The notes: a model not told the origin generated them from the sequence alone. 64,000 nt of DNA from Luzula sylvatica (GCA_946800325.1 OX326957.1:48840307-48904306), one strand, 5' to 3'; shown: positions 46,266 to 58,692, counted from the stretch's first letter. Program-made: numbers and translations.

Positions 46266-47241
46266 TGTTGGGGAATATCCCCGGCCCCGGGCCCGCGCAG
46301 CGGATATGTAGGCCCGGTCCGGTTCCCCGATTCCCGAGATCACGCCACGACTTCGAGGGTACGATGCAAATAGAAGGTTAGATCCATACCAGTTCCAAAT
46401 TGATGGAACACGAAGGGTTGATCGCTGCCTCCTATTCCTCCGGTCACGTTGGTGACTTTACGCGCGTCCCACACCGTGCGTCCTTCACCGTTCGTTCCCG
46501 TTCTTCGATCCTTCGGTTCGATCACAACGGAGAGCCCCAAGTGTTGCTCCTCCACACGTATCCACCTTGAGTCGGAAGACGCCGGACACGGATACACCTG
46601 CCTAGACGATGTATCGGTGCACTTGCTTGATCTCGATCGATTCTCTATTAATCTCTCTTCGTGCCTTTTCACTCACAAAAGATCAAATCTGAATTTGCTC
46701 TTTTTCTTGTGTCTTGGGCAGAATATTGCTTTGAATTACTTCTGAATTCCTTAGTGAAGATGAGAGAGAAAATCCTATTTATACCTAATAGGATAAGGAT
46801 TAGCCAAAAGGCATGTATATCCAATATACACCCTTTCACACAGAAAACTGTATGAACCTGTTCAGTATTCTGTCCAGACGAAATTGATAAATTTCTCTGA
46901 CAGAAAATCAACCAACACGAAAGTTGTAGATAATCTTATTATCTACTCAACCCAATTTGGCCCAGCCCAATTGGAGTTCGTATGCAAAAGTTATGACTGT
47001 TTTACTAACTGTATGTCATACTGTTGCACCCTTTCGGTATTTCACAGAAACGACACTTATACTTCGTTCATATGAAATATATTTCTATATGAAGGTTGTA
47101 GATAATCTCATTATCTATCTAATCCAATTTGAACCATTCTAATTGGATTTTCCCACTGAAAGTTATGGCCACGAATGTACGACTACATTCGTTTATCCTT
47201 GTGTACACTTTTACGGTTGATCCGAAACTGTATTTCTTTCA
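46266..47241 (-). repeat. Copia B, 3' LTR (left)
   Basis: 976 bp. The first 50 bases include two palindromes (GGGGAATATCCCC and GGCCCCGGGCC). The polypurine tract (AGTGGGAGAC on the minus strand) lies just right at 47242-47255. Confidence 0.96.
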
Positions 47242-48404
47242 GTCTCCCACTCAATTTCAGATCTACCTAAAAGGTACTCATGCATATCCAATACGCATGA
47301 TTTTAGAGAATATAGCTCGCGTATCAAATACCAAGCTATGCACATCCAATGTGCCGATTTTATGATCAAGCCCGACTTAGTACGACTCGTTGTGTGACCA
47401 TGTAGGTTCGACTTAACGATGGCAGTAGGTTGTTTCCAATGCCTACAAGCTCATGAGCGGGATCTAGTCACTCCATCATAGCTACCCATGTTAAACGAAA
47501 AATGATTGTGATCATTGTGCCTATCTCGAATAGCAGTTACTAGTTCTCTTGTTTACGATATCCGTTAATCAAAAGGCACGGTAATAGTCATCCTTATAAT
47601 TTGATTAACTATACTTATTCCCCGATTCCGAGTTGAGTTAACAAATTTCAATCGATATTAACCATTAATATCATTGACTGTGGCCACAGTTTTCGTTAAT
47701 CGACTCATCGAGCGGCGCCTAAGAGATATCTCTTCCTTTCGGAATAAACAATTCCTATCTTGGAGACTCACATTGAATTCCGTGTTTCGGACAATACCCA
47801 ATGATGACCCTTTTAACTCCCTGTTACGGTGAGCGTAAGATCATATCAAAGCATTGTGTTACGCACGTAACGCAATCAATGATCCCCTCAAGTATGAAGA
47901 ATCTAAAACCCCATCCGTCGCAAGTCCATCTATAATGACTAAACCATGTCATGGTCTCGCGGCTTCGGTCATATCCAATATATGTAACCTAACATATATC
48001 TACGTTCCCGATTCGACAAACTCCTTTGTCCCATGATTAGCAAAACATAATCATCTCCTCGGCAAACGTACTAGTGTACGCGTTCAGTCTATTATCTAAT
48101 AATAGAAATGCTTCTCTCTTAAGCAAGCTGATCCGCGACTAGGGATGTTTAGAAATGACACTTTAAGTGTGACGGTTTTGCTGCACATGGTCCTCAACCA
48201 TGTCGACGTCCACACAAGTTCAAATCAAGGTTCATGTAACAATCATATTACACAACCCAGCACACAGTTTTCATATAAGATAGATGCAAAATGAAAAAAT
48301 TTTAAAATTCTGAAATTGCATTACTATAAGATAAGTTTGGGGTGATACAACGTTTACTAATCTATTAGACTAATCTCGTCCTACGAAATTATCGTTTTAG
48401 ATAA
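47242..48404 (-). other. Copia B 3' untranslated region
   Basis: About 1.16 kb between the gag-pol stop and the 3' LTR. No open frame of note; long for a Copia element. Confidence 0.7.
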
Positions 48405-51400
48405 CTAACTACTCTCTTCCTCCTCTAGGTATCTCAAACCTATAGCTTTCGCATGATAATCGTGCTTAGCTTGCGAGAGTGGCTTAGTAAACGGGTCCGC
48501 AACATTCCTGTCAGTATCAATCTTCTCAATGATCACATCCTTCCTTTGCAAAATCTCACGGATCAAGTGAAATTTTCTGAGTATGTGCTTGGAGCGGTGA
48601 TGTGCCCTCGGTTCCTTGGACTGTGCTATTGCGCCCGTATTGTCGCAATACACAACTACAGGTTCCGAGATGCTCGGGACTACACCAAGCTCCGACACAA
48701 ACTTCTTGATCCAAACCGCCTCCTTTGCCGCTTCGGAAGCCGCAATATACTCCGATTCAGTTGTAGAGTCTGCTATCGTGGGTTGTTTGGAACTTTTCCA
48801 AACTACCGCTCCACCATTTAGACAAAACACGTATCCGCTTTGTGATCGAAAGTCATCGACACATGTTTGGAAACTGGCGTCGGTATATCCATTGATGACC
48901 AACCCGGATGTCTTTCCACCATAAATTAGAAATTGATCATTAGTTCTTCGTAAGTACTTAAGGATGTTCTTAACCGCGATCCAATGCATATCCCCTGGAT
49001 TAGATTGGTAACGCGAAACGACGCTCAATGCATACGACACATCGGGGCGCGTACAAATCATGGCATACATAATTGATCCAACCGCCGAAGCGTATGGAAC
49101 AATACTCATCGCATTCTTATCTTCGCTCAATGTCGGACATTGAGCTTTAGAATACGATATGCCACTCGACATTGGAAGAAGTCCTTTCTTCGAATTTTGC
49201 ATTGAAAACCGTTTCAACACTTTGTCGATGTACGTGCTTTGACTCAAGCCGAGTAACTTCTTGGATCTATCTCTATAAATCCTCACGCCTAATATATAGG
49301 CGGCCTCGCCCAAATCTTTCATAGCGAAACGAGTATTTAAATACTTCTTAACATCCGTAAGCATCGGAATGTCGTTTCCTATGATCAAGATGTCGTCTAC
49401 ATATAGTACAAGAAATACTACGCGGCTCCCACTAACCTTCTTGTAAACACAAGGTTCTTCTACGTTTTTCACGAAATTATATTCTCGTATAACTTCATCG
49501 AAACGTATGTTCCAACTCCGAGAAGCTTGCTTCAATCCATAAATGGATCGTTGCAATTTGCACACTTTATTCGGACTCTTCGAATCGACAAAACCCTCGG
49601 GCTGTGTCATGTACACATCCTCTTCTAAGTTCCCGTTAAGGAATGCGGTTTTGACATCCATTTGCCAAATCTCGTAGTCATAATACGCAGAGATAGCAAG
49701 TAAGATCCGTATGGATTTAAGCATAGCTACTGGTGAAAACGTTTCTTCATAGTCGACACCATGAATTTGTTTGAAACATTTCGCCACAAGCCGTGCTTTA
49801 TAAGTGTTCACATTCCCATCCATGTCAGTCTTCTTCTTGAAAACCCACTTACATCCCACTGGTTTAACCCCGGGAGGTGGATCAATCAAGTTCCAAACTT
49901 GATTATCGTACATGGATTGAATCTCGGATTTCATGGCAGTTTGCCACTTATCGGAATCCTCGCTTTTCATAGCCTCGCGATAAGATGTCGGTTCATCATC
50001 TATGAATTCGACTTCATCGTCATTTGCCACGATAAAACCATATCGTATAGACTCTTGACGAATCCTACCCGATCTACGAATTGCGCCTTGTGCACTTGAC
50101 TCCGGATCCTCAACATTTGAGGAAACCGGATCAACGTTCATCGGTTCAACGTTTCTTTGCGGTTCTCGAATTTCTTCGAGATCTATTTCATATCCATCCA
50201 TTCTTTTAGATATAAATTCCTCCTCTAAGAAGGTACCTCCACGAGCAACAAACACTTTGTTCTCGTATGGATGATAGAAATAATATCCCTTTGTTTCCTT
50301 GGGATAACCTACAAATAAACATTTTTCAGATTTGGGATCGAGTTTATCCGCGATTAATCTGCGGACATAAGCTTCACATCCCCAAATCTTAACGTAAGAC
50401 AATTTCGGAATTTTTCCGGTCCATATCTCATATGGTGTCTTAGGTACTGATTTAGAAGGTATGCGGTTTAATAAGTAAGCCGCTGTCTCTAGGGCATATC
50501 CCCAAAACGATTTTGGAAGGGAAGTTTGACTCATCATGGATCGAACCATGTCCAACAAGGTTCGATTCCTCCTCTCGGACACGCCATTCCATTGTGGCGT
50601 TCCTGCCGGAGTCCATTGTGGAACTATTCCACAATCTTTTAGATGATCTTCAAACTCATAGCTCAAATATTCGCCACCTCGATCCGATCGAATGGCTTTA
50701 ATTTTCTTGCCAAGCTGATTTTCAACTTCGTTTTGAAACTCTTTGAACTTTTCAAAGATCTCCGCTTTCGTACGCATCAAATAAATATATCCATATCTAC
50801 TATGATCGTCCGTAAACGTAACAAAGTATCGATAGCCTCCTCTTGCCTCGATGCTCATCGGTCCACACACATCGGAATGTATGAGTTCCAATAGATCGTT
50901 GGACCGCTCTCCGACCTTGGAGAACGGCGCCTTAGTCATCTTGCCAAGCAAACAAGATTCACAATTCCCAAATGAATCCAATTCAAATGAGTCTAGCATT
51001 CCATCTTTATGGAGTCTAGCAATGCGTTTCTCATTCACATGACCGAGACGACAATGCCAAAAGAAAGTCCGATTATCAACTTTAGGTTTAATCCTTTTTG
51101 CATTAACGTTATATATAGACTTATTATTTCCGTGATCGAAATCCAACACATAAAGACCATTTTCTAATAGAACATTTCCATAGATAATAGAATCCTTACA
51201 TATCGAAAACTCATTATTCCTAATAACGAATTCATAGCCATCATTGGCCAGTTTCGACACACTTATTATGTTCTTACATAATGTCGGTACATAATAACAA
51301 TTATTTAGTACTAAAATAAGTCCACTAGGTAAAGTCAAATTAACTACTCCTACGGCAAACGCAGCAACTCTTGCTCCATTCCCGACGCGTAGATCGACTT

Positions 51401-52376
51401 CACCCTTTTCCAACCTTCGACTATTTTGAAGAACCTGCATATTTCGACAAATATGAGTCCCACAACCGGTATCCAATACCCAATTAGTCATAGTTGAAAT
51501 ATTAACTTCAATAACGTTAATACCTGAGAGGCCGGTCGCTGAAACCGCCTTGCCCTTCTTCACCTCCTCGAGGTAAGACTTGCAATCGCGCTTCCAATGT
51601 CCAGCCTTGTGACAATGAAAGCACGTCTCATCCTTGGATTTCTCCTTTCCCCTTTTATTCGGCTTCGAACGTTTCTTAGCCGAACCGCCCTTGGACTTTG
51701 ATCTCTTACGATCCTTATTCTGAATTGTGAGAACATTTCCGGCAACTCTTGCCCTGTTCTCTCCGGACGACTTTAACGTCTCCGATTCAAAATTCTTGAG
51801 CATTCTGTAAACCTCAGGGATCGTCTTATCCATCGAATGCATGTGATAGTTAGTCACGAACGGAGAAAACATTGGAGGAAGTGCACACAAGATCAAATCT
51901 TGTTGCATAATCTTCGACAATTTCTCTCCTAGCTTCTCAAGACGGTCTATGAGAGCTTGCACCTTCAAAACGTGAGAGCTAACCGAAGACCCCGAAGGCA
52001 TCTTGCAGTTTACCAACTCTTTGAGCGTACTGAACCGTTCAATACGCTCCTGCTCTTGGAACATTTCCTTGAGCACAACGTCTATGATGTGCGCATCCGA
52101 GTCCTCAAACTGCTTTTGAAGACTAGCGTCCATACATGCCAACATGAGGCACGTAACATCATTTGAGTCCTTCTTAAGTTTCTCAAACGCGGTCTTTTCT
52201 TCGGCCGTAGCATCGGGGCCCGGTTCCACTAGTTCCGTATCCAATACGTGACTCTTGCCTTCTTGCCTGAGAACTATTCTCAGGTTTCGGTGCCAGTCAA
52301 AGTAGTTCCGACCCACTAGCTTATCATTTTCTAAAGTCGATCTAATCGACATGGTGTTGGTGTTACTAGAAGACAT
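48405..52376 (-). CDS. Copia B gag-pol polyprotein, intact (1,323 residues)
   Basis: A single open frame from ATG at 52376 to the stop at 48405. Domains in order: gag (about residues 1-240), basic linker, zinc knuckle CFHCHKAGHWKRDC (about 251-264), aspartic protease site LDTGCGTHI (about 300), GAG-pre-integrase with WHCRLGHV (about 437), integrase core (about 490-660), reverse transcriptase with YVDDILI (about 990) and RNase H with TESEYIAA (about 1205). All expected catalytic signatures are visible and no stop or shift interrupts them. This is the only complete transposon polyprotein in the window. Its protein is translated from the genomic RNA started in the 5' LTR at 54950-53975. Confidence 0.97.
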   Translation of the reverse strand: MSSSNTNTMSIRSTLENDKLVGRNYFDWHRNLRIVLRQEGKSHVLDTELVEPGPDATAEEKTAFEKLKKDSNDVTCLMLACMDASLQKQFEDSDAHIIDVVLKEMFQEQERIERFSTLKELVNCKMPSGSSVSSHVLKVQALIDRLEKLGEKLSKIMQQDLILCALPPMFSPFVTNYHMHSMDKTIPEVYRMLKNFESETLKSSGENRARVAGNVLTIQNKDRKRSKSKGGSAKKRSKPNKRGKEKSKDETCFHCHKAGHWKRDCKSYLEEVKKGKAVSATGLSGINVIEVNISTMTNWVLDTGCGTHICRNMQVLQNSRRLEKGEVDLRVGNGARVAAFAVGVVNLTLPSGLILVLNNCYYVPTLCKNIISVSKLANDGYEFVIRNNEFSICKDSIIYGNVLLENGLYVLDFDHGNNKSIYNVNAKRIKPKVDNRTFFWHCRLGHVNEKRIARLHKDGMLDSFELDSFGNCESCLLGKMTKAPFSKVGERSNDLLELIHSDVCGPMSIEARGGYRYFVTFTDDHSRYGYIYLMRTKAEIFEKFKEFQNEVENQLGKKIKAIRSDRGGEYLSYEFEDHLKDCGIVPQWTPAGTPQWNGVSERRNRTLLDMVRSMMSQTSLPKSFWGYALETAAYLLNRIPSKSVPKTPYEIWTGKIPKLSYVKIWGCEAYVRRLIADKLDPKSEKCLFVGYPKETKGYYFYHPYENKVFVARGGTFLEEEFISKRMDGYEIDLEEIREPQRNVEPMNVDPVSSNVEDPESSAQGAIRRSGRIRQESIRYGFIVANDDEVEFIDDEPTSYREAMKSEDSDKWQTAMKSEIQSMYDNQVWNLIDPPPGVKPVGCKWVFKKKTDMDGNVNTYKARLVAKCFKQIHGVDYEETFSPVAMLKSIRILLAISAYYDYEIWQMDVKTAFLNGNLEEDVYMTQPEGFVDSKSPNKVCKLQRSIYGLKQASRSWNIRFDEVIREYNFVKNVEEPCVYKKVSGSRVVFLVLYVDDILIIGNDIPMLTDVKKYLNTRFAMKDLGEAAYILGVRIYRDRSKKLLGLSQSTYIDKVLKRFSMQNSKKGLLPMSSGISYSKAQCPTLSEDKNAMSIVPYASAVGSIMYAMICTRPDVSYALSVVSRYQSNPGDMHWIAVKNILKYLRRTNDQFLIYGGKTSGLVINGYTDASFQTCVDDFRSQSGYVFCLNGGAVVWKSSKQPTIADSTTESEYIAASEAAKEAVWIKKFVSELGVVPSISEPVVVYCDNTGAIAQSKEPRAHHRSKHILRKFHLIREILQRKDVIIEKIDTDRNVADPFTKPLSQAKHDYHAKAIGLRYLEEEESS

Positions 52377-53185
52377 ATTCTACAAAAAAATGAAATAAAA
52401 GATTGATTACTAACGTTGCGTACTTATCTTATAGGGCTTATATGATGATTATATGATAGTGTTATTTTATCGAATCGATAACCCTCATACCGATACGGGA
52501 CTCCAAGTCCATAACACTCAAGACCCATATTTTACGATCCTCCCATAAGTTGCTTTGGCAGACGAATGGGATCTCGCTATTTAGGTAGGATTATATCCAA
52601 TCACATCCAATGCGACTCTTGAACCTTTATAGGATTTCGGTGATGGATCGTATCCAATACAATCCCAGTTCCGTGTGTGCATCCTATCTATGCCCCGAAC
52701 TTCCAATCAAGTCGGCTTTGGCCTCAACCCTTACTGGCTAGAACGGTTAAGTCACAACCATACTCATCGTATCGTTCAAATAAACTACTAATAAGTCGGC
52801 TTTGGCCTTAACCCTTATCAGTCCCTATTTAACGCTTGCCACCCCGTCGATGACTACAATAACCCATGTCGGCTTTGGCCTTAACCCATGTGAGACGTAG
52901 TACCGATCATAGTGGTTGTGAATATGGAAGGCATTTCCATGACTTAAATATTATGAGGGATCATGCCATTGCATGTTTCTAAATCCGTGACATAATCCAA
53001 TTATATCACTATCACAAGATTTTCATAAATGCATATGTATTTATTTGGGAGTCTAATTATTCTAAATAATTATCTAATTATATGCTAGTATGATTGATGC
53101 CGATCAAATCGATATAAAGAACTCAAAATTCCAAGTTGTGTAGCCAAAGTTATCACAAAAACAAAATCAGCAACCAGAAACCAGT

Positions 53186-53725
53186 CCGTTGCAACGCAAC
53201 ATAGTCCGTTGCAACGGACCTCCTGTATACTTGGCACTCCGTTACAACGGAATACCAGTCCGTTACAACGCTATTTATTCCGGAGTTTGGCCAAAATTGC
53301 CAGAAACATGTCCGTTGCAACGCAACCTTGGTCCGTTACAACGCTATTTTCTGCAAACCTTTGTCCAAATTTCCAGAAACCTGTCCGTTACAACGCAACA
53401 TATAGTCCGTTGCAACGGACAAAACTGCGTAGACATCCGTTATAACGGACCCAGTCCGTTACCACGGACTCCAATAGACACCATTGGCATCCCCGCAACC
53501 TCGTATCTGATACAGGTTCCGTTACAACGGACTCCAAGTCCGTTGCAACGGAATATGCGTTTTTCACAGTTCTCTTCACACCCCCGCATCCTATACAGGG
53601 TCCGTTGCAACGGACTCCAAGTCCGTTACAACGGAATATGTGTTTTTTCGAAAAATTCTCAATTTCCTGTATCTGCTACAGTGTCCGTTGCGACGGACTG
53701 AGCAGTCCGTTATAACGGACTATGC
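53186..53725 (-). repeat. Array of about 16 short palindromes in the Copia B leader
   Basis: A 14-base motif TCCGTTRYAACGGA, nearly self-complementary, occurs about 16 times in 540 bp. Several copies are complete (for example AGTCCGTTGCAACGGAC) and several are half-degenerate (..AACGCAAC or ..AACGCTA). They often come in pairs about 25 bp apart, with a larger period of roughly 80-100 bp. Confidence 0.92.
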
Positions 53726-53961
53726 GATTTTTTCACTGCTGTTTTCGCTCGTTTCCAAAACGATCAATCATGAAATCTTTTCACGATTATTCCTAGATAC
53801 TCTCAATCAACTATTGATCGATCTCTAGCGAATTTCACTTGTGATTTTAATGGAATTTGACATTCTAAATATGTAACATCATGCAAACGGGTACGAACTT
53901 TGATAACCCGTGCGTATATCTAATATACGACTATGATTCGACCCTCGAATCGATGGCGATC

Positions 53962-53974
53962 GCTCTGATACCAC
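53962..53974 (-). promoter_or_regulatory. Copia B primer-binding site
   Basis: On the minus strand GTGGTATCAGAGC, complementary to the 3' end of initiator tRNA-Met, directly next to the 5' LTR. Confidence 0.9.
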
Positions 53975-54950
53975 TGTTGGGGAATATCCCCGGCCCCGGG
54001 CCCGCGCAGCGGATATGTAGGCCCGGTCCGGTTCCCCGATTCCCGAGATCACGCCACGACTTCGAGGGTACGATGCAAATAGAAGGTTAGATCCATACCA
54101 GTTCCAAATTGATGGAACACGAAGGGTTGATCGCTGCCTCCTATTCCTCCGGTCACGTTGGTGACTTTACGCGCGTCCCACACCGTGCGTCCTTCACCGT
54201 TCGTTCCCGTTCTTCGATCCTTCGGTTCGATCACAACGGAGAGCCCCAAGTGTTGCTCCTCCACACGTATCCACTTTGAGTCGGAAGACGCCGGACACGG
54301 ATACACCTGCCTAGACGATGTATCGGTGCACTTGCTTGATCTCGATCGATTCTCTATTAATCTCTCTTCGTGCCTTTTCACTCACAAAAGATCAAATCTG
54401 AATTTGCTCTTTTTCTTGTGTCTTGGGCAGAATATTGCTTTGAATTACTTCTGAATTCCTTAGTGAAGATGAGAGAGAAAATCCTATTTATACCTAATAG
54501 GATAAGGATTAGCCAAAAGGCATGTATATCCAATATACACCCTTTCACACAGAAAACTGTATGAACCTGTTCAGTATTCTGTCCAGACGAAATTGATAAA
54601 TTTCTCTGACAGAAAATCAACCAACACGAAAGTTGTAGATAATCTTATTATCTACTCAACCCAATTTGGCCCAGCCCAATTGGAGTTCGTATGCAAAAGT
54701 TATGACTGTTTTACTAACTGTATGTCATACTGTTGCACCCTTTCGGTATTTCACAGAAACGACACTTATACTTCGTTCATATGAAATATATTTCTATATG
54801 AAGGTTGTAGATAATCTCATTATCTATCTAATCCAATTTGAACCATTCTAATTGGATTTTCCCACTGAAAGTTATGGCCACGAATGTACGACTACATTCG
54901 TTTATCCTTGTGTACACTTTTACGGTTGATCCGAAACTGTATTTCTTTCA
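53975..54950 (-). repeat. Copia B, 5' LTR (right)
   Basis: 976 bp, identical to the left LTR except at 54275 as far as I can read. Confidence 0.96.
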
Positions 54951-57900
54951 GCACCTTGGATCTTCTCCAGCGATAAGACCCCGTCATTTACAAGTTTCCG
55001 GATGTAGTGATACTTCAGTTCGATGTGCTTGGTCCTCAAGTGGAACACCAGATTCTTCGCGAGACATAAGGCACTTTGACTGTCTGTGTAAAGTGTCTTG
55101 CATCCTTGAGTTTTCCCGATCTCCTTCAGAAAAGTCAAGAGCCATACCATCTCCTTTCCGGCCTCCGAGATTGCCACATACTCAGCCTCCGTTGTCGATA
55201 GCGACACACACTTCTGTAATCTCGACATCCAACTCACCGCCGTTCCTCCCATCGTGAAGACATAACCGGAAGTGCTCTTCCGACTATCCACATCTCCTCC
55301 TAGGTCGGCATCTACAAAGCCTTGCAAACTCGTGCCACCTTTCTTGTAGCACAGTGTCATGCTTGCGGTGCCCTTCAAGTATCTTAGTAGTCACTTAATC
55401 GCCTCCCAGTGCTCGATGCCGGGGTTTGCCATGAACCAACCAGCTCACAACTCCCACTGCATGAGAAATGTCGGGTCTCGTGCACACCATGGCGTACATT
55501 AGGCTACCCACTGCCGATGAATACGGCACGTTCTCCATCCTCTTCTTCTCCTCCGTGGTTTTCGGTGACTGTGCCTTGGAGAGTTTGAAATGTGCGCCGA
55601 GTGGGGTACTTCTCGGCTTGGCGTCATCTACTCGGAATCGCTCCAGCACCTTCTTAATGTACTTCTCTTGCGACAATGTGAGAGTACCCTTGCTTCGATC
55701 TCGAGTAATTCGCATCCCAAGAATTTGGCTCGCCTCTCCTAAATCCTTCATTTCAAATCCTCTCGATAACTCCCTCTTTGAGCTTGTCGATCTCCCTCAT
55801 GTTTGCACCTGCAATGAGCATATCATCAACATACAAAAGCAATATAATGTATGTTTCTCCACTGCTCTTGTAGTAGCAACAATGGTCGGTGTCACCCCTG
55901 CAGAAACCACGATCACACATGAACTTGTCGAACTTCTTGTACCACTGCCTTGGAGCCTGCTTTAAACCGTACAAGCTCTTCTTAAGCCTGCACACAAGAT
56001 CCTCCTTTCCCGGGATCTCGAAACCTTCAGGTTGCACCATATAGATGTCCTCCTCCAAATCGCCATTAAGGAACGCCATCTTGACATCCATTTGCTCGAG
56101 GTGCAAATCCTCCGCTGCTACAATATTTAACACCGTGCGAATAGTCGTCAGCTTCACTACCGGCGAGAACACCCCCGTGTAGTCGATTCCCTTCTTCTGA
56201 AGAAATCCCTTGACTACCAGCCTCGCCTTGTATCTCTTGCTGCCATCTGACTCGTCCTTCACTCGGTAGACCCATTTGTTTTGCAGTGCCTTTTTGCCAT
56301 CTGGCAATCGGGCCATTTCCCAAGTATTGTTCTTCCGGAGAGACTCAATCTCCTCCTTCATCGCGCGCTCCCACTTGACCGAATCACCTCCGTGTACCGC
56401 CTCTCGGTAGCCTTCTGGTTCACCCGCATCGGTTAGCAGCAAATGATGGAGTAATGGTGAATAACGGTTTGTTGGCTTAATTCTCCGGCTTGATCGTCTT
56501 AAAATCGGAGTTTCTGGGCTTTCGTCTTGCGCGATTTCAGGCACGTTTTCGTCCCCATTTTCAGTCACATCCTGGACCGAAAACTCGTCTTCCTCGGGCT
56601 CGCTCGACTCGTCATTACTCGTGATTTGATGGACACTCTCCTCCGGTTTCGATTCGCCTCCGGAACCGAACCTGTTCTAGTAGAGTTCCCCTTCATTAAA
56701 GGTTGCATCTCTTGACCGAATTATTCTTCGACCTTCCTCGATTCAAAACCGATAACTGAAGTAATTCGATCCATAACCAATGAACACACATCTTTGGGCC
56801 TTCGCGTCTAGTTTGTCCCTCTTCCTCGATTCTTCGACATACGAGATACTCCCAAAAATTCGCAAATGACCAAGATAAATCCTCTTTCCTCTCCATTTCT
56901 CTTCAGGTAGCACGAGGTTGAGGGATTTCATCGGAGTACGGTTGATAAGGTATGCAACCGTGCTAACCGCATCCGCCCAGAACATCTTCGGCAATCCCGC
57001 GTGCAATCGCATCGTCCTTGCTCGTTCATTCAAAGTTCGATTCATCCGTTCTGCCACCCCGTTCTGTTGGGGTCGATTTGGAACCGTCCGAATCTGCTTG
57101 ATTCCTTGTTCCGCGCAAAACCCTCTAAACTCTGCACCGTCGTACTCCCCTCCATTATCCGACTTCAAGCATTTCAGCTTCAAGCCGGTCTCGGTCTCGA
57201 CTTCTACCTTCCACCTTTTGAACACATTAAACACGTCAGATTTGTGTTTAATAAAATAGATACATACCTTCCTAGTTGAATCGTTGATAAAGGTGACGTA
57301 GTATCGTGACCCCCCGATAGACTGGACCGGAGCTGGCCCCCACACGTCGATATGCACCAGGTCTAACTTCCCCATCTTAAGTTCTCGTCCGACCTTCGAA
57401 AAACTAACCCGTCTTTGCTTGCCGAGCACGCAATTCTCACAGAAACCGGTTTGTACCGATTTTACCTTCGGTAACAGACCCTTGGAAATCAACACTTGCA
57501 TTCCTTCGTGACTCATGTGACCGAGCCGATTGTGCCACACCATCGGATCAGTCAATGCTCCCGAAAATGCCAAACAATCTCCTCTATTATCGGTAAAATA
57601 GAGGGTTCCGGTCTTCGTACCTCTTGCTATCACCATGGCCCCCCTTACAATCTTTCACGACCCGTTCCCGAACACCGTCTTGTAGCCTTCGCTATCCATC
57701 TGCCTGACGGATATCAACCTCTTCTTCAGACCGGGAATGTACCGAACTCCTTGCAAGATCCATCTAAATCCGTTGCTCGATTTTATCTGGACATCACCTA
57801 TGCCTGATATGCTTAGAGGCTTTCCATCTGCTAAGTGAACCTTTCCTAAATCTCCTGATTTGAAATTTAAGAACTTATCCTTTTGCGAGGTTGAGTGGAA

Positions 57901-58692
57901 AGATGCGCCAGAGTCCAAACCCCATGACTCAACGGGGTTGTCGATGCACAAGATGAGAGCGTTGTCCGTGTCCTGCTCGGTGACAGCATTTGCAGAACTC
58001 GATTCCACCTTCTCTTTTCTCGGGGATTTGCAGTCCCGCTTCATGTGACCTTTCTTGCCACAATTCCAGCACTCCAACTCGCCACGTGGTCTTGACTTGA
58101 GGCGTCCTCTCGACTTGGCTCGTCCGCGGTTGTTGCTCCTCTGACCTTCACGGCCCCGACTCTCCAAATTCAACGCCGAACCCGAGGCTTCGCTCCGCTC
58201 CTTTCGCCGAATGTCGTCATTCAAGATGCGGTCCCGCACTTCCTCAAAGGTCAAATCTTCCTTAACGCCGATAACGTCTACCGTCGTCGTCCAGCTCTCC
58301 GGGAGAGATGACTGTAGCATGAGTGCATGCATCTCATCACCAAGGTTAAATTTGAAAGAATCTAATTGGTTTGAAATAACCTGAAAAGCATTTAGATGCT
58401 CCGCAATAGATCCGCCCTCCGTCATTCGCAGATTGAAAAGACGGCGCACCAGGTGCAGCTTGTTTAGCAAAGATGGTTTCTCGTACATGTTGGACAGTGC
58501 CTTCATGACCCCGAAAGCTGTCGTCTCCTTCGCTACGTTGAACGCCACATTCTTGGCCAACGATAATTGGATATAGCTTAGCGCATTGCGGTTCATCTTC
58601 TTCCACTTGCCTTCGTCCGTGATACTTTCCGGCCTTGTCTCGAATAGCGCCTCTTCTAGGTCCTTCTGGCATAGTAACGCTTCTACTTGCAT
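54951..58692 (-). pseudogene. Copia A gag-pol, broken in several places
   Basis: Gag from 58692 (MQVEALLCQKDL) with zinc knuckle CWNCGKKGHMKRDC and protease LDSGASFHS; a TGA at 57655 interrupts it. Integrase lies in 57636-56743, reverse transcriptase in 56568-55753 (LYVDDMLI) and 55751-55395, RNase H in 55378-54951 (STTEAEYVA). At least four stops or shifts separate these pieces, and Copia B splits the RNase H end at 54950. It belongs to the Tork/Tnt1-like side of Copia. Not functional. Confidence 0.92.

Larger units (their letters stand above)
52377..53974 (-). other. Copia B long 5' leader
   Basis: About 1.6 kb between the primer-binding site and the gag start. It contains three copies of GTCGGCTTTGGCCT(C/T)AACCC (52712, 52796 and 52868) and the palindrome array described separately. 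No long conserved frame. Such a leader could hold packaging or dimerisation signals. Confidence 0.75.
46266..54950 (-). mobile_element. Copia LTR retrotransposon B, intact and very young
   Basis: LTRs 46266-47241 and 53975-54950 (976 bp each), starting TGTTGGGGAATATCCCC and ending TTTCTTTCA. I see a single difference between them (C at 46566, T at 54275). The target duplication GCACC (46261-46265, 54951-54955) lies inside the RNase H part of Copia A. The minus-strand primer-binding site GTGGTATCAGAGC is at 53962-53974. One uninterrupted gag-pol frame. Probably able to move. Confidence 0.97.

Noticed and set aside
46340..46911. Frames inside the Copia B LTRs, seen in both copies
   Set aside because: They are identical because the LTRs are identical; no protein family, and LTRs do not normally encode proteins.
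53189..53701. 170-codon frame across the palindrome array
   Set aside because: The frame is a by-product of the repeated motif (RYNG / PLQR words) and lies on the strand opposite to the element.
53186..53725. CRISPR-like array
   Set aside because: Short palindromes at regular spacing, but in a plant retrotransposon leader, with no cas genes and spacers that are themselves repeated.
54838..55257. 139-codon plus-strand frame
   Set aside because: It crosses the Copia B LTR end into antisense of the Copia A RNase H.
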